Below, piece by piece: positions 1-10,193 of a stretch of 64,000 bases of DNA. The stretch lies in NCBI RefSeq assembly GCF_008329565.1, contig NZ_NPKT01000001.1, positions 62,001-126,000 of the forward strand, in the 5' to 3' direction. The notes below the pieces were generated by a model. The model was not told the DNA's origin, searched no databases, and saw nothing but the letters and a program-made list of their open reading frames with translations. The stretch is from Mycolicibacterium sp. P1-5. Its GTDB lineage: Bacteria > Actinomycetota > Actinomycetes > Mycobacteriales > Mycobacteriaceae. Each line of letters opens with the position of its first letter. Positions within the stretch are counted from its first letter, which is position 1. The translations under genes were made by a program, and so were the position numbers.

Positions 1-621
1 GAGCCGCTTGCCCACCAACACGTGCTGCCACAACGGAACGGGCCGGTGCTCGTCGACGACGACGGCGGTGTCGCCGCGTACGGTCTGGATCCAGCCGCCG
101 AACTCCTCGGCGTTGCTGACCGTGGCAGACAGGCTGACCAGGCGTACATCGTCGGGCAGGTGCAGGATCACCTCTTCCCACACCGCACCGCGCATCCGGT
201 CGGCCAGGAAGTGCACTTCATCCATCACGACGTGCGAAAGCCCTTGTAGCGCATCAGAGCCGGCGTACAGCATGTTGCGCAGCACCTCGGTTGTCATCAC
301 CACCACCGGAGCGTCGCCGTTGATCGACTGGTCGCCGGTGAGCAGGCCGATGTTCTGCGTGCCGTATCGGCGCACCAGGTCGTTGTGCTTCTGGTTGCTC
401 AGCGCCTTGATCGGTGTGGTGTAGAAGCACTTTCGTCCCGCCGTCAGCGCCAGGTGCACGGCGAACTCACCGACCACCGTCTTACCCGCGCCGGTCGGGG
501 CGCATACCAGCACGCCGTGGCCGCGCTCAAGGGCCTCACACGCCCGCACCTGGAATGGATCGAGCCGGAACGTCAGCAGGTCGGTGAACTGCGCCAGCTG
601 AGTGTCAGGTGATGTCGTCAT
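1..621 (-). CDS. helY: ATP-dependent DEVH-box RNA helicase HelY, N-terminal 207 residues (runs off the window)
   Basis: This is the 5' part of a Ski2-like superfamily 2 helicase; the rest lies beyond position 1. The reading frame is open for all 207 codons. Visible motifs are Walker A APTGAGKT (residues 41-48), the DEVH box (134-137) and motif III SAT (165-167). The ATG at 619-621 lies inside the end of tatC (17-nt overlap), so the two are translationally coupled. The order tatA-tatC-helY is the one known from M. tuberculosis (Rv2094c-Rv2092c). Family members unwind RNA, but the physiological substrate in mycobacteria is not evident from the sequence. Confidence 0.93.
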   Translation of the reverse strand, partial: MTTSPDTQLAQFTDLLTFRLDPFQVRACEALERGHGVLVCAPTGAGKTVVGEFAVHLALTAGRKCFYTTPIKALSNQKHNDLVRRYGTQNIGLLTGDQSINGDAPVVVMTTEVLRNMLYAGSDALQGLSHVVMDEVHFLADRMRGAVWEEVILHLPDDVRLVSLSATVSNAEEFGGWIQTVRGDTAVVVDEHRPVPLWQHVLVGKRL

Positions 622-1540
622 GCTGTGCCGCATACGTCGCCGGAGCGGCCACCGGATCGGGTGCCTCGATGGGCGCGGCCTGCTCGTCGGGAATCTCGGC
701 CAGTGCCTCGCGTTTGGCCTTGCGCCGGTCGTGCACACGTGCGATCTGGATCGCGAATTCCAGCAGCAGGGTGAGCGCCAGGCCGAGCGCCAGCATCGAG
801 AACGGATCCGAGCCGGGCGTGGCGAAGGCGGCGAACACGAACACCCCGAAGATCAGCCCGCGACGCCATGACCTGAGCTTTGCGTACGGCAGCACGCCGA
901 TCAGGTTCAACATGATGATCAGCAGCGGGAACTCGAAGCTGACGCCGAAGATCAGCAGCAGATTGATCAAAAACCCGAAGTACTGGTCGCCGGAGAGCGC
1001 GGTCACCTGGACGTCGCTGCCGACGGTCAGCAGGAAGTGCAGCGCCTTCGACAGGACGAAGTAGGCGAGCACCGTGCCTGCGACGAACAGCAGTGCGGCG
1101 AAGAAGACGAACCCCGACGCGAAGCGGCGCTCATTGCGGTACAGGCCGGGGGTGATGAACGCCCACAACTGGTAGAGCCAGACCGGGCAGGCCAGCACGA
1201 TGCCTGCGGTCAGACCGACCTTGAGCCGCAGCATGAACTGGTCGAATGGCGCGGTCGCCAGCAGGCGGCAGCCGCCGTCGGCGCTGATGTCGGCGCGCGC
1301 TGATTGCGGCAGTGAGCAGTACGGCTCGCGCAGCCATTCGCCCAGGCTCTCCAGACCGAAGATCCCGTGGCTGTACCAGAAGAAGCCGACGATGGTGGTG
1401 AGCGCAACGGCACCCGTCGCGATCAACAGGCGGTAGCGCAGCTCCCGGATGTGGTCGACAAGCGACATCGTCCCGTCCGGGTTGACGCGGCTGCGGCGTT
1501 GCCGAGGGTCCAGCCGCGACAGGAGTTTAGGAGTGCGCAC
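605..1540 (-). CDS. tatC: Sec-independent protein translocase subunit TatC
   Basis: Core membrane subunit of the twin-arginine translocase; it receives RR signal peptides and works with TatA. The 311-residue protein has the usual layout of a cytoplasmic N-terminus with the conserved '[13 protein letters not shown]' segment, followed by about six hydrophobic segments. It ends in an Ala/Pro-rich, charged C-terminal tail of about 50 residues that is longer than in E. coli TatC. GTG start; a methionine at residue 25 ('[10 protein letters not shown]') is a possible alternative start. It lies 45 nt downstream of tatA and overlaps helY by 17 nt, so all three are probably one transcript. Confidence 0.95.
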   Translation of the reverse strand: MRTPKLLSRLDPRQRRSRVNPDGTMSLVDHIRELRYRLLIATGAVALTTIVGFFWYSHGIFGLESLGEWLREPYCSLPQSARADISADGGCRLLATAPFDQFMLRLKVGLTAGIVLACPVWLYQLWAFITPGLYRNERRFASGFVFFAALLFVAGTVLAYFVLSKALHFLLTVGSDVQVTALSGDQYFGFLINLLLIFGVSFEFPLLIIMLNLIGVLPYAKLRSWRRGLIFGVFVFAAFATPGSDPFSMLALGLALTLLLEFAIQIARVHDRRKAKREALAEIPDEQAAPIEAPDPVAAPATYAAQHDDIT

Positions 1541-1585
1541 GGCAGCGGCTGACTACGGGCGGGTGAGCGCCCCTACGTCGTCGGT

Positions 1586-1849
1586 TCAGGCCGGTTTGGC
1601 GTCGGTGTGGCTCCGCGCCGGCGGGGTCACCGGTGCCTCGACGCGCTCGGACTGCACCTGGGTGGGCGGCTGCGCGGGCGTGACGGGAGTGTCCGTCTTG
1701 TGCTCGTTCTGCAGCTCCTTGACCTCTGACTTGAAGATGCGCATCGACTTGCCCAGGGAGCGGGCGGCGTCAGGCAACCTCTTAGACCCGAAGAGCAGCA
1801 CGACCACCGCGATGAGAATCAGCCAGTGCCACGGTTGTAGAGCACCCAA
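1586..1849 (-). CDS. tatA: Sec-independent protein translocase subunit TatA
   Basis: Pore-forming Tat subunit: one N-terminal membrane helix, the [17 protein letters not shown] amphipathic segment, then a polar tail (87 residues). I chose the TTG at 1847-1849 as start, giving MGALQPWHW, which matches the M. tuberculosis N-terminus as I remember it. A GTG three codons upstream (1856-1858) would add MTK, but it is directly abutted by its GGAGG. The TTG is spaced properly behind the GGAGGTGA Shine-Dalgarno sequence (5 nt). Neighbours pafC (upstream) and tatC (downstream) are on the same strand. Confidence 0.92.
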   Translation of the reverse strand: MGALQPWHWLILIAVVVLLFGSKRLPDAARSLGKSMRIFKSEVKELQNEHKTDTPVTPAQPPTQVQSERVEAPVTPPARSHTDAKPA

Positions 1850-1886
1850 TTTGGTCACCTCCAGAAGTTGCCTCGATGCTACCCGC

Positions 1887-2858
1887 TCAGCCGTCCAGGG
1901 TTAAATACGCGGCCAGCGCCGCGGCGGCACTGTCCCGCACCCGGGTCACCAGCGAGTCGGGCGCCAGCACCCGGACCTCGGCGCCGAACCCGAGCAGCGC
2001 CCGGCACATCCATTCCTCGGAGGCATACGTCATCGAGGCTTTGCGGTAGCCGTCGGGCAGTTCTTCGAGGATCCGCATCGGGTAGTACTCGAGCATCCAC
2101 GAGGCCGTCGGGGCCAGCAGCAAGGTAGCCGCAGGCAGCGCGGGGTCGGCGTCGAACAGCGAAGTGTCCGGTGGCGCCTGCTTGGCCGGCTCCGGCGGGA
2201 TCGCGGCCTGGTCGAGCACCGTCGCCTCCACGATGCGGTCCAGCCGGAACAACCGCACGCCGTCGGCGTCGCGCGCCCAGGCGTGCAGATAGCTGTGGTC
2301 GCCGACCAGGACCACCCGGATCGGGTCCACCACGCGGCTGCTCAGCGTGTCCCTGGAGGCCGAGTAATACTCGATGTTCAGCGCGCGTCCGTCGCGGACC
2401 GCGGCGCGGACCGCCGCGGCGGTGTCGCTCTCGATCGGGGCCCGTTCCTCCACGGCGGTAACGGCGTGGGTGTGGTCGTGACCGACCGTGCCCGCCGCGG
2501 ACTCGATCTTGGCGATCGCGGACAGCGCAGCCTGCGGGTCGACGACTCCGGGGATGTCGACCAGCGCCCGCAGCGCGACCAGCAGCCCGGTCGCCTCCGG
2601 TGAGGTCAGCCGCAGCGGCTCGTCCATGCCGGCCGAGAACGTCACCTTGATCGAGTCGCCGGAGAACTCGAAGTCAATGAGGTCGCCGGGGCCGTAACCG
2701 GGCAGGCCACACATCCACAACTGATCCAGGTCCTGCTGAAGTTGCTTGCGGGTCACGCCGAGATCGGCCGCGGCCTCGTCGTAGGTGATGCTCGGGTTGG
2801 CCTTGAGGTACGGCACCATGTTCAGCAGCCGCACCAGGCGCGTCGAGACGGGGGTCAT
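1887..2858 (-). CDS. pafC: Transcriptional activator PafC (WYL domain)
   Basis: Second subunit of the PafBC heterodimer, which activates LexA-independent DNA-damage genes in mycobacteria. It has an N-terminal winged helix-turn-helix ('[24 protein letters not shown]', about residues 24-47), a WYL domain in the middle ('[19 protein letters not shown]...[20 protein letters not shown]') and a C-terminal WCX domain. Length is 323 residues. Its start overlaps the pafB stop by 4 nt (ATGA), as expected for an obligate partner. Cotranscription of pafA-pafB-pafC-tatA-tatC is likely from the spacing. Confidence 0.94.
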   Translation of the reverse strand: MTPVSTRLVRLLNMVPYLKANPSITYDEAAADLGVTRKQLQQDLDQLWMCGLPGYGPGDLIDFEFSGDSIKVTFSAGMDEPLRLTSPEATGLLVALRALVDIPGVVDPQAALSAIAKIESAAGTVGHDHTHAVTAVEERAPIESDTAAAVRAAVRDGRALNIEYYSASRDTLSSRVVDPIRVVLVGDHSYLHAWARDADGVRLFRLDRIVEATVLDQAAIPPEPAKQAPPDTSLFDADPALPAATLLLAPTASWMLEYYPMRILEELPDGYRKASMTYASEEWMCRALLGFGAEVRVLAPDSLVTRVRDSAAAALAAYLTLDG

Positions 2859-3844
2859 GCCTGCACCCCCGCCTGGGCTCGTAACCGCGCAATGACGTCG
2901 TCACGCAACGCGGCCGGATCCAGCACCAGCGCGTCGGCGCCGTATCCCGCCACCTCGCGGGCGAGCCGGTCGCGGGTTCCGATGTCGAGCGTGATCACCT
3001 CGCCGGAGCGCCCACCGATGGTTCGGGGGCCCGCCGATTTGCCGCTGCGGCGCAACGACATTGCCTTACCGTTGGCCACCCACACCGATGCCTGCACCCC
3101 GCTGGGTGCTTCGCCGATGGCCCGGTCGACGATCGCCCGCAGGTCGACGCCGTCCGGTCGGGTGATAGATCCGGGCGCCCCAACGGTTGTGATGTCGGCA
3201 CCGATGCGGGAAAGCCGAAATGTCCTGGTGGCGTTGCGGTCCCGATCATGCCCGACCAGATACCAGCGGCCCCGGTCGGTGATCACCCCCCACGGTTCCA
3301 CGGTGCGAACGGTGTAGGGGTCGGTCGGCAGCGAGCGGTGCCGGAACTGCACCGGTTGACCGGAATCGATGGCGGACAACAGGTTTCCCAGCACGTCCTC
3401 CGATCCACGCAGACCCGGTGGACCCGACGCGGTGGTGATCGCGACCGCAGCATCAGGATCGACGTCCACGCCGGCGGCCCGTAACTTCAGCAATGCACCC
3501 TGGGTCGCCGTGATCAGCTCCGGCGATTCCCACAGCTGGGTGGCGATCGCGACGGCGCCGGCCTCCTCGTCGGTGAGTTCGATGTCGGGCAATGCGTAGG
3601 CGTCGCGATTGATCCGATAGCCCTCGGTCGGGTCGAACGACGACACCCGTCCGGTCTCCAGCGGGATGCCCAGATCGCGGAGCTCATTCTTGTCGCGTTC
3701 GAACATCCGGGAGAACGCCTCATCGCTGGGGCTTTCGGCGTAGCCGGCCACGCTCGCACGGATGCGATCCGCGGTGATGTAGCCGTGCGTGGACAGCAGC
3801 GCGATGACGAGGTTCATCAACCGCTCGACTTTGGATGTCGCCAC
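2855..3844 (-). CDS. pafB: Transcriptional activator PafB (WYL domain)
   Basis: First subunit of PafBC: N-terminal winged HTH ('VERLMNLVIALLSTHGYITADRIRASVAGY'), a WYL domain ('PVQFRHRSLPTDPYTVRTVEPWGVI...WYLVGHDRDRNATRTFRLSRI') and a WCX-type C-terminus, 329 residues. GTG start at 3842-3844. It is followed by pafC with a 4-nt overlap and preceded by pafA at 48 nt. Role known from the family: sensing DNA damage and activating recA and many repair promoters together with PafC. Despite the name, PafB and PafC are not needed for pupylation itself. Confidence 0.94.
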   Translation of the reverse strand: MATSKVERLMNLVIALLSTHGYITADRIRASVAGYAESPSDEAFSRMFERDKNELRDLGIPLETGRVSSFDPTEGYRINRDAYALPDIELTDEEAGAVAIATQLWESPELITATQGALLKLRAAGVDVDPDAAVAITTASGPPGLRGSEDVLGNLLSAIDSGQPVQFRHRSLPTDPYTVRTVEPWGVITDRGRWYLVGHDRDRNATRTFRLSRIGADITTVGAPGSITRPDGVDLRAIVDRAIGEAPSGVQASVWVANGKAMSLRRSGKSAGPRTIGGRSGEVITLDIGTRDRLAREVAGYGADALVLDPAALRDDVIARLRAQAGVQA

Positions 3845-3892
3845 TCGGAAAACCTTAGCCGGGATCAGTGCGCCACTCGTGCGGCGCGCTCG

Positions 3893-5251
3893 TCACATGC
3901 TGGCGATCAGCCGCTTCACCCGCTCGTCGACCGAGCGGAACGGGTCCTTGCACAGCACTGTGCGCTGCGCCTGATCGTTGAGCTTGAGATGCACCCAGTC
4001 GACGGTGAAATCGCGGCCGGCCTCCTGGGCGGCGCTGATGAACTCGCCGCGCAGCTTGGCCCGCGTCGTCTGCGGAGGCGTGTCGACCGCGGCCTCGATC
4101 TCCTCGTCGGTGGTGATCCGGGTCGCCAAACCCTTGCGCTGCAGCAGGTCGAACACGCCGCGGCCGCGCTTGATGTCGTGGTAGGCCAGGTCGAGCTGGC
4201 TGATCTTCGGGTCGGACAGCTCCATGCTGTAGCGGTCCTGGTAGCGCTGGAACAGCTTGCGCTTGATCACCCAGTCGATCTCGGTGTCCACCTTGGCGAA
4301 ATCCTGGCTCTCCACGGCGTCGAGCTGGCGGCCCCACAGATCGACCACCTGGTCGATCTGGGTGTTGGGTTCGCGGGTCTGCAGGTACTCGACCGCGCGG
4401 GCGAAGTACTCGCGCTGGATGTCCAGTGCGCTGGCCTGCCGACCGCCCGCCAACCGAACCGGCCGGCGGCCGGTGAGGTCGTGGCTGACCTCGCGGATCG
4501 CCCGGATCGGGTTGTCCAGCGAGAAATCACGGAACGCGACACCGGCTTCGATCATCTCCAGCACCAGCGAGGCGGTGCCGACCTTGAGCATGGTCGTGGC
4601 CTCACACATGTTGGAGTCGCCGACGATCACGTGCAACCGGCGATACTTCTCGGCGTCGGCGTGCGGTTCGTCGCGGGTATTGATAATGGGCCGTGAGCGG
4701 GTCGTTGCGCTCGACACGCCTTCCCAGATGTGCTCCGCACGCTGGGACAGGCAGAAGGTGGCCGCCTTGGGCGTCTGCAACACCTTGCCCGCGCCGCAGA
4801 TCAGCTGGCGGGTGACCAGGAACGGCAGCAGGACGTCGGAGATCCGGGAGAACTCGCCGGCACGCACGATCAGGTAGTTCTCGTGGCAGCCATAGGAGTT
4901 GCCAGCGGAATCGGTGTTGTTCTTGAACAGGTAGATGTCCCCGCCGATACCTTCGTCGGCCAGCCGCTGTTCGGCGTCGATAAGAAGGTCCTCCAGCACC
5001 CGTTCACCGGCGCGGTCGTGAGTGACCAGCTGCGTCAGGTTGTCGCACTCGGCGGTGGCGTACTCCGGGTGGCTCCCCACGTCGAGGTACAGGCGCGCGC
5101 CGTTGCGCAGGAACACGTTCGAGCTGCGGCCCCACGACACCACCCGGCGGAACAGGTACCGGGCGACCTCGTCGGGACTGAGCCGACGATGGCCGTGGAA
5201 CGTGCAGGTGACACCGAATTCAGTTTCGATGCCCATGATTCTCCGCTGCAC
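3893..5251 (-). CDS. pafA: Pup-protein ligase PafA
   Basis: Cytoplasmic ATP-dependent ligase (carboxylate-amine/glutamine-synthetase-like fold) that joins the C-terminal glutamate of deamidated Pup to substrate lysines. The GTG start gives [16 protein letters not shown], the family N-terminus with the catalytic E/D motif. Nucleotide- and Mg-binding segments follow ('[20 protein letters not shown]', '[23 protein letters not shown]', '[20 protein letters not shown]'). At 452 residues it has the standard length. It is paralogous to dop (10194-11702). It heads the pafABC-tat operon. Confidence 0.97.
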   Translation of the reverse strand: MQRRIMGIETEFGVTCTFHGHRRLSPDEVARYLFRRVVSWGRSSNVFLRNGARLYLDVGSHPEYATAECDNLTQLVTHDRAGERVLEDLLIDAEQRLADEGIGGDIYLFKNNTDSAGNSYGCHENYLIVRAGEFSRISDVLLPFLVTRQLICGAGKVLQTPKAATFCLSQRAEHIWEGVSSATTRSRPIINTRDEPHADAEKYRRLHVIVGDSNMCEATTMLKVGTASLVLEMIEAGVAFRDFSLDNPIRAIREVSHDLTGRRPVRLAGGRQASALDIQREYFARAVEYLQTREPNTQIDQVVDLWGRQLDAVESQDFAKVDTEIDWVIKRKLFQRYQDRYSMELSDPKISQLDLAYHDIKRGRGVFDLLQRKGLATRITTDEEIEAAVDTPPQTTRAKLRGEFISAAQEAGRDFTVDWVHLKLNDQAQRTVLCKDPFRSVDERVKRLIASM

Positions 5252-5367
5252 GACACCGAGCCTACTGGTTGCTTGGGACTAGCGGTGGTCAAGCAGGGGG
5301 CGAAACGCGTTCAGAATCCCTGTGGATTGCGGAGAAGCCGCCGGCGCGGCACGTGTCAGCATGAGCC

Positions 5368-5619
5368 GTGCCCGAACGCGTCGTTGTCGATTCCGCCGCG
5401 CTGCGGGTGCTGATGGACCGGCTGACGCGCACCGCCGGCGAGCTCGCGGTGGTTGCGATTCACGGCGTCGACGGGTTACCCGGTTCTGCGCTGGGCCGTT
5501 CGGGCGAACCGGCACGCGTCGCTGCCGAAGTGCGCCGACTCGCGGCGACGTTGCGGGATTGGGTGTGCTCGGTGCACCGGTCGGTGGAGGAATTCGTCGC
5601 CGCGGACAACTTAGGGTGA
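5368..5619 (+). CDS. Small EspC-like (DUF2580-type) ESX-associated protein
   Basis: An 83-residue protein beginning VDSAALRVLMDRL, followed by a conserved-looking LPGSALG turn and a second helix ending in AVEEF-like residues (helix-turn-helix hairpin). This resembles the EspC/DUF2580 family of small type VII secretion-associated proteins; the assignment is by pattern, not search. GTG start at 5368; no clear Shine-Dalgarno. The stop overlaps the start of the DUF1023 gene by 4 nt (GTGA), so the pair is coupled. M. tuberculosis has similar small-protein/DUF1023 pairs (e.g. Rv2077A with Rv2079). No secretion signal other than the helical hairpin is visible. Confidence 0.7.
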   Translation: MPERVVVDSAALRVLMDRLTRTAGELAVVAIHGVDGLPGSALGRSGEPARVAAEVRRLAATLRDWVCSVHRSVEEFVAADNLG

Positions 5620-7328
5620 GCCGTCCGGTCGTTTCGCAGGTGCTCGCCTGGCGACCGGATGCCCTGATCGAATTGGCCGGCGAATGGGACGACGCCGCCG
5701 GGCGGCTGCAGGCGCACACAAACCTGGTCGACGAGGCGGTGACGGGCAGCGCCGGCATGTTCACCGGTTCGGCCGCCGGCGCGGCCCGGGACGCCATCGG
5801 CGCGACATCGATGGAACTGCGCGGGGTGTGCCGGGCCCTGATTCTGGCGGCGGCCGAGGCGCGGGACGCCGCCGAAGTCATCACCCGCAGACGCGATCGG
5901 GTTCTGGCGATGGTGGCCGACGCCCGCGACGAAGGGTGTCGGGTGGAGGACGACGGGACGGTGGGTCCGCCGTCGTCACCGTCATCGCTACTGGTGGCCT
6001 GCAGCGGTGGCGCCGATTCGGTTGCCAGACAGATGCTCGACGTGCGGGCAGGCGAACTGACTCGCGTTCTGCAGGGCGCGTTGTCGGCGCTCGGCGCGGC
6101 CGACGACGAGGCGGCCACCGCGATCGAGGCAGCTTTCGAGACCGCGATTGCGGGTACGGCACCGGTTCGGCCTGCCGGAGTCACCAGCAGTCCGGTCGGC
6201 GACTGGCCGCACATGAGCCAGGACAGGATCGCCGCCTCGATCGCGGCGATGTCCGATTCCGAGCGCCGCCGGCTGATCGAAAGCAAGCCCCTCGAAGTGG
6301 GCAACACCGATGGCATCCCGTGGGAGGTGCGCATCGCGGCCAATCGGATCAACATCGCCAACGCGATCCTCGACGAACGCCGCCACATCGATGTGCCCGA
6401 AGAAGTGAAGTTGCGCGCCGCCGTCGCACCGACTTTGGAAGCGGCTGACGCCGAACGACTTTGGGCGGCGCTGCACGCCGATCCGGTCATGCGAGCGACC
6501 GCCGTCACCGCGTACGACCACGACGCGCAGGCCCGCATCGTCTACTACGAAAGCCTGCTCGCGGACGTGCCCGATCCCTTGGACCGCGACCGCCGGGTGC
6601 CGCGCCAGATCCTCGGGTTCGATCCGCAGCGGCAGTCGTTCATCGAGTTATCGGGTGACCTGAGCCGGGCGCACGCCCTTGCGGTGCTGGTGCCTGGGCT
6701 CAACACCACGTTCGGTGCAGCGGCCGATGACGTGGCGACCGCACGTCGCTTCGTTGCCGGATCCAGCGGGGACGTGGCGATGATCACCTACCTCGGTGGG
6801 CCGTTCCCGACCGGTCAATTGGCTGCAGGCGTGGCAGACGCCGTCGATCCCCGCTACGCCCTCCGGATGGCGCCGCGACTGGTGGCGTTCAGCGAAGACG
6901 TCGAACGGCGGGTCGACTCCATGCCGGTGACCTATGTCGGCCACTCCTACGGCGGATCGATCCTTGGTACTGCCGAGCACTTCGGTTTGACCGCCGACCG
7001 GGTGATCTATGTCGAGGCCGCGGGCGCCGGTGTGGGCGTTCGAGATCCGTCGGACTGGCACAACCGCAACCCCGACGTCTTGCGGTTCTCCATCACCGCA
7101 CCCGGCGATCCGATCGGTCTCGTGCAGGGCATCCCGCTCGGTCCGCACGGCGCCGACCCCGACCGGCTGCCCGGCGTCATCCGGTTGGCCCCCGGCCGCC
7201 GACTCACCGGCGGCCCGATGGGCGGTCTGTCCTCACACAGTGGCGTGCTCAACGAGCCGTCCGACGCCTGGCGCAACATCCTGGCGGTCATCACCGGTGA
7301 CCGCGAGCACATCCGGGTCGCGGGTTAG
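5616..7328 (+). CDS. DUF1023 alpha/beta-hydrolase with N-terminal ESX-type helical domain
   Basis: A 570-residue two-part protein. The first ~200 residues are Ala-rich helices with WRPDAL and WDDAAGRLQ segments, as in EspA/WXG-like N-termini. The C-terminal ~300 residues form the DUF1023 alpha/beta hydrolase with 'AVLVPGLNTTFG' and the nucleophile elbow GHSYGG (Ser at about residue 444). The start is the GTG at 5616, overlapping the stop of the EspC-like gene; the frame is open upstream to 5322, but that part only duplicates the small gene. Probable role: a secreted or ESX-associated esterase of unknown substrate. It ends 4 nt into the convergent SDR gene. Confidence 0.85.
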   Translation: MSRPVVSQVLAWRPDALIELAGEWDDAAGRLQAHTNLVDEAVTGSAGMFTGSAAGAARDAIGATSMELRGVCRALILAAAEARDAAEVITRRRDRVLAMVADARDEGCRVEDDGTVGPPSSPSSLLVACSGGADSVARQMLDVRAGELTRVLQGALSALGAADDEAATAIEAAFETAIAGTAPVRPAGVTSSPVGDWPHMSQDRIAASIAAMSDSERRRLIESKPLEVGNTDGIPWEVRIAANRINIANAILDERRHIDVPEEVKLRAAVAPTLEAADAERLWAALHADPVMRATAVTAYDHDAQARIVYYESLLADVPDPLDRDRRVPRQILGFDPQRQSFIELSGDLSRAHALAVLVPGLNTTFGAAADDVATARRFVAGSSGDVAMITYLGGPFPTGQLAAGVADAVDPRYALRMAPRLVAFSEDVERRVDSMPVTYVGHSYGGSILGTAEHFGLTADRVIYVEAAGAGVGVRDPSDWHNRNPDVLRFSITAPGDPIGLVQGIPLGPHGADPDRLPGVIRLAPGRRLTGGPMGGLSSHSGVLNEPSDAWRNILAVITGDREHIRVAG

Positions 7329-8305
7329 CTGCCCGCCTGCTCGACGAAAAACCGTGCGGCCCTGCGGATCGACTCCTCGACGGGCTCGGGCTGCCAGCCC
7401 AGTTCACGTTCGGCCTTGCTGTGGTCCAGCGGTGACATCAGCTGCGCCATCCGCAGTCCCACCACAGCGAAGGGCAAGTCGCGGCGCAACAGCTTTGATG
7501 CGGCGTCGTTGGCGTGCGCGGCGGCATACAGCACCGGCATCGGGATCTTGACGCGCGGACGCGACGCCCCGACGGCGTCGGCGGCGACCTCGTGTACCTC
7601 GCGGGTGCTCAGGTACTTGTCGGAGATGATGTAACGCTCCCCCGGCCGACCACGCTCGGCCGCAAGAAGCATTGCGCGCGCGGCATCTTCGATTCCGACG
7701 ACCTCCGAGGAGAAATCGAGGTAGAACGGGAACCGGCCGGCGGCGACCGCAGCGATGAGAGAACCGTGCGGCGTCGGCTGCCAGTCCCCCGGCCCGTATG
7801 TGGTCGAGATGCACATCGCGACGGCGGGCAATCCTTTGTCACTGGCATAGCGCAACACCAGATCCTCGGCCTGAACCCGCGCTTCGATGTACGGACCCCC
7901 ACCGGTCCAATTGTGCGGATCACCCTCGGTGACCGGCTGGGTGTCGCTGATCGCCAAAGTGCCGGTAGTGCTGGTGAACACGAACTTCTCGAGGTCAGCC
8001 TCAACTGCCGCATCCAGCACGTGTCGCAGTCCCTCGACGTTCGTCCGGAACAACGGCGCCGGGTCACGCAACCACATCCGCGCATCGACCACGCAGTAGT
8101 ACACGACGTCGCAGCCGGCCATCGCCGTTCGCAGGGCGTCGTCGTCGAAGACGTCGCCGTAGTGCCGTTCGACATCAAGGTCGTCGATGGCCTTCGTCGA
8201 GCTGGTCTTGCGCAGCATCACCCGCACGTTCACGCCGCTTGCCACCAGCTGGCGTGTCACATGCGAGCCGAGGAACCCGCTGGCGCCGATGACGAGCTGC
8301 GTCAG
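7325..8305 (-). CDS. NAD-dependent epimerase/dehydratase-like extended SDR protein (CTG start)
   Basis: Extended SDR, 326 residues. The nearest conventional start (GTG, 8258-8260) would cut off the Rossmann motif. Reading back in frame restores [14 protein letters not shown], and the only plausible initiator is a CTG at 8303-8305. This CTG overlaps the prcA stop and has a GGAGGA Shine-Dalgarno 6 nt upstream. The substrate-side signature reads YIEAR where catalytic SDRs have YxxxK, so activity may be altered. Substrate unknown. It is coupled to prcA at the end of the proteasome operon; a role in that pathway is only inference. Confidence 0.82.
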   Translation of the reverse strand: MTQLVIGASGFLGSHVTRQLVASGVNVRVMLRKTSSTKAIDDLDVERHYGDVFDDDALRTAMAGCDVVYYCVVDARMWLRDPAPLFRTNVEGLRHVLDAAVEADLEKFVFTSTTGTLAISDTQPVTEGDPHNWTGGGPYIEARVQAEDLVLRYASDKGLPAVAMCISTTYGPGDWQPTPHGSLIAAVAAGRFPFYLDFSSEVVGIEDAARAMLLAAERGRPGERYIISDKYLSTREVHEVAADAVGASRPRVKIPMPVLYAAAHANDAASKLLRRDLPFAVVGLRMAQLMSPLDHSKAERELGWQPEPVEESIRRAARFFVEQAGS

Positions 8306-9054
8306 GACTTTTCCTCCGCGGGCGGCTTCGCAGCGGGCAGCAAGGCGTCCAGCGCCGCGCCGGTGATCCGCCGGAATGCCCGGCGCGGACGGTTGGCATC
8401 CAGAACCGCCACCTCCAACGTGGCCGGGCCGAGCACCCGCGGCTCGGCCGAAGCTGTACCGCTCCCGCTGGTGCTGTTGATACCGGCCCGCAGCGCCTCG
8501 ACGGCGATAGCGACCGCGTCACCGAGCGCGGCATTCTCGGAGTAGGACTCCTTGAGCGCGGCGATGATCGGGTCGGTGGTACCGCCCATGACGACGAAGT
8601 GCGGTTCGTCGGCGATCGAGCCGTCATAGGTGATGCGATACAGCTCAGGGGCTTTCGTTTCGCCGTAGTGGGCCACCTCGGCCACACACAGCTCCACCTC
8701 GTAGGGCTTGGCCTGCTCGGTGAAGATGGTCCCGAGGGTCTGCGCGTAGACGTTGGCGAGCTGACGGCCGGTCACGTCGCGCCGGTCGTAGGCATAGCCG
8801 CGGGTATCGGCGAACTGGATACCACCGCGGCGCAGGTTGTCGAACTCGTTGAACCGGCCCACAGCCGCAAAGCCGACGCGGTCGTAGAGCTCACTGATCT
8901 TCTGCAATGAGCGCGACGGATTCTCCGCGACGAACAGCACACCTGAGTCGTAGGCGAGCACGACAACACTACGGCCACGGGCAATGCCCTTGCGCGCGAG
9001 CTCGGAACGCTCACGCATCGCCTGCTCAGGCGAGATGAAATATGGGAAGCTCAC
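8302..9054 (-). CDS. prcA: 20S proteasome alpha subunit PrcA
   Basis: Outer-ring, non-catalytic subunit that gates the 20S core particle and docks Mpa. N-terminus [31 protein letters not shown] contains the gating residues and first helix. The body has the typical '[32 protein letters not shown]' stretch. 250 residues, as in other mycobacteria. GTG start directly after the prcB stop (no gap). The C-terminus is a variable, Lys/Glu-containing tail. Part of pup-prcB-prcA. Confidence 0.97.
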   Translation of the reverse strand: MSFPYFISPEQAMRERSELARKGIARGRSVVVLAYDSGVLFVAENPSRSLQKISELYDRVGFAAVGRFNEFDNLRRGGIQFADTRGYAYDRRDVTGRQLANVYAQTLGTIFTEQAKPYEVELCVAEVAHYGETKAPELYRITYDGSIADEPHFVVMGGTTDPIIAALKESYSENAALGDAVAIAVEALRAGINSTSGSGTASAEPRVLGPATLEVAVLDANRPRRAFRRITGAALDALLPAAKPPAEEKS

Positions 9055-9933
9055 TTAGTCCACCCGCGGTGCTTCGTTGCTGGGCCCCTTGCCGGGCCCG
9101 AATGTATTTGTCTGAGAACGGCTTTCGATCACCTCGCGGGCCAGCGCGGAGATTCGCTCTACGCTCACCTCGGCGGCGCCTTCGGCCTCGATGGTGACCG
9201 CGGTCGGGAAGATGCCGCGCACGAGGTCCGGACCACCGGTCGCCGAGTCGTCGTCGGCGGCGTCATAGAGCGCCTCGACGGCCGCCCGCAACGCCGAATC
9301 TGCGTCGGTCACACCGGAATAGAGCTTCTTGATGGACGACTTGGCGAACAGTGAGCCCGAGCCGACCGATTGATAGCCCTCGTCTTCGATGTTCCAGCCG
9401 CCGGCAGCGTCGAACGACACGATTCGTCCGGCCGCCTCGGGGTCCGCGGCATCGAGGTCGTATCCCACGAGCAGCGGTAGTGCGACGAATCCCTGCAGCG
9501 CCGCACCGAGATTGCCGCGCACCATGGTCGAGAGCCGGTTCACCTTGCCGGGGAACGTCAGCGGGACGCCCTCGACCTTTTCGTAGTGCTCCAACTCGAC
9601 CGCGTAGAGCCGGGCGAATTCGACGGCGATCGCCGCGGTACCCGCAATGCCGGTAGCCGTGTAGTCGTCGGTGATGTACACCTTCTGCACGTCGCGGCTG
9701 GCGATCATATTTCCCTGCGTGGCACGGCGATCGCCGGCGATCAGAACACCACCCGGGTAACGCAGCGCGACGATCGTGGTGCCGTGCGGCAGCGCGTCAC
9801 CCGGCAGCGCACCGCTGCCACCAGTGCTGGTCGGCAGCAGGTGAGGGGCTTCGCGCCGCAAGTGATCAGAGAACGAAGACAGATCGGTCAGAGGTGAACT
9901 GGTGGCCAGACGATCAGAGAACGGCCAGGTCAC
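9055..9933 (-). CDS. prcB: 20S proteasome beta subunit PrcB (with propeptide)
   Basis: Catalytic N-terminal threonine protease of the proteasome inner rings. The protein is 292 residues with a 51-residue propeptide. Cleavage at HG|TTIVAL exposes Thr52, followed by the conserved [11 protein letters not shown] with Asp and Arg and the downstream lysine region. GTG start overlaps the pup stop by 4 nt (GTGA); the stop abuts prcA. The gene order pup-prcB-prcA and the spacing give stoichiometric coupling. Confidence 0.97.
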   Translation of the reverse strand: MTWPFSDRLATSSPLTDLSSFSDHLRREAPHLLPTSTGGSGALPGDALPHGTTIVALRYPGGVLIAGDRRATQGNMIASRDVQKVYITDDYTATGIAGTAAIAVEFARLYAVELEHYEKVEGVPLTFPGKVNRLSTMVRGNLGAALQGFVALPLLVGYDLDAADPEAAGRIVSFDAAGGWNIEDEGYQSVGSGSLFAKSSIKKLYSGVTDADSALRAAVEALYDAADDDSATGGPDLVRGIFPTAVTIEAEGAAEVSVERISALAREVIESRSQTNTFGPGKGPSNEAPRVD

Positions 9934-10124
9934 TGTCCGCCCTTTTGGACATATGCACGCACGAAGTCCTCAGCGTTTTCCTCCAGGACGTCATCGATCT
10001 CGTCCAGCAGATCGTCCGTCTCCTCAGCGAGCTTGTCGCGACGCTCCTGGCCGCCGGCACCGGTGCTGCCGAGGTCGTCATCCTCGGCGCCACCACCGCC
10101 ACGCTTGGTCTGCTCTTGAGCCAT
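9930..10124 (-). CDS. pup: Prokaryotic ubiquitin-like protein Pup
   Basis: A 64-residue disordered tag protein ending in GGQ. Dop deamidates the terminal Gln to Glu before PafA ligates it to lysines. Start chosen at the ATG at 10122-10124 ([12 protein letters not shown]), which has AGGAGG 5-6 nt upstream and gives the standard length. A start 10 codons further upstream would add MEEHHEQEAA, which no Pup has to my knowledge. The Mpa-binding coiled-coil region is [25 protein letters not shown]. It overlaps prcB by 4 nt. Confidence 0.97.
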   Translation of the reverse strand: MAQEQTKRGGGGAEDDDLGSTGAGGQERRDKLAEETDDLLDEIDDVLEENAEDFVRAYVQKGGQ

Positions 10125-10193
10125 CGCTGCCTCCTGCTCGTGATGTTCTTCCACACTACCGGTCGAGACCGGTATTGCTCGCTCTAACGAACG

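Noticed and set aside
3785..4696. 303-residue plus-strand frame opposite pafA
   Set aside because: Shadow of pafA in high-GC DNA; no motif.
5270..5345. TTCAGAATCC stretch that resembles a tRNA T-loop
   Set aside because: No acceptor stem, anticodon loop or CCA end could be folded around it.
5279..6538. 419-residue minus-strand frame opposite the DUF1023 gene
   Set aside because: Arg/Ser/Ala-rich shadow; the plus-strand gene has a recognisable hydrolase domain.
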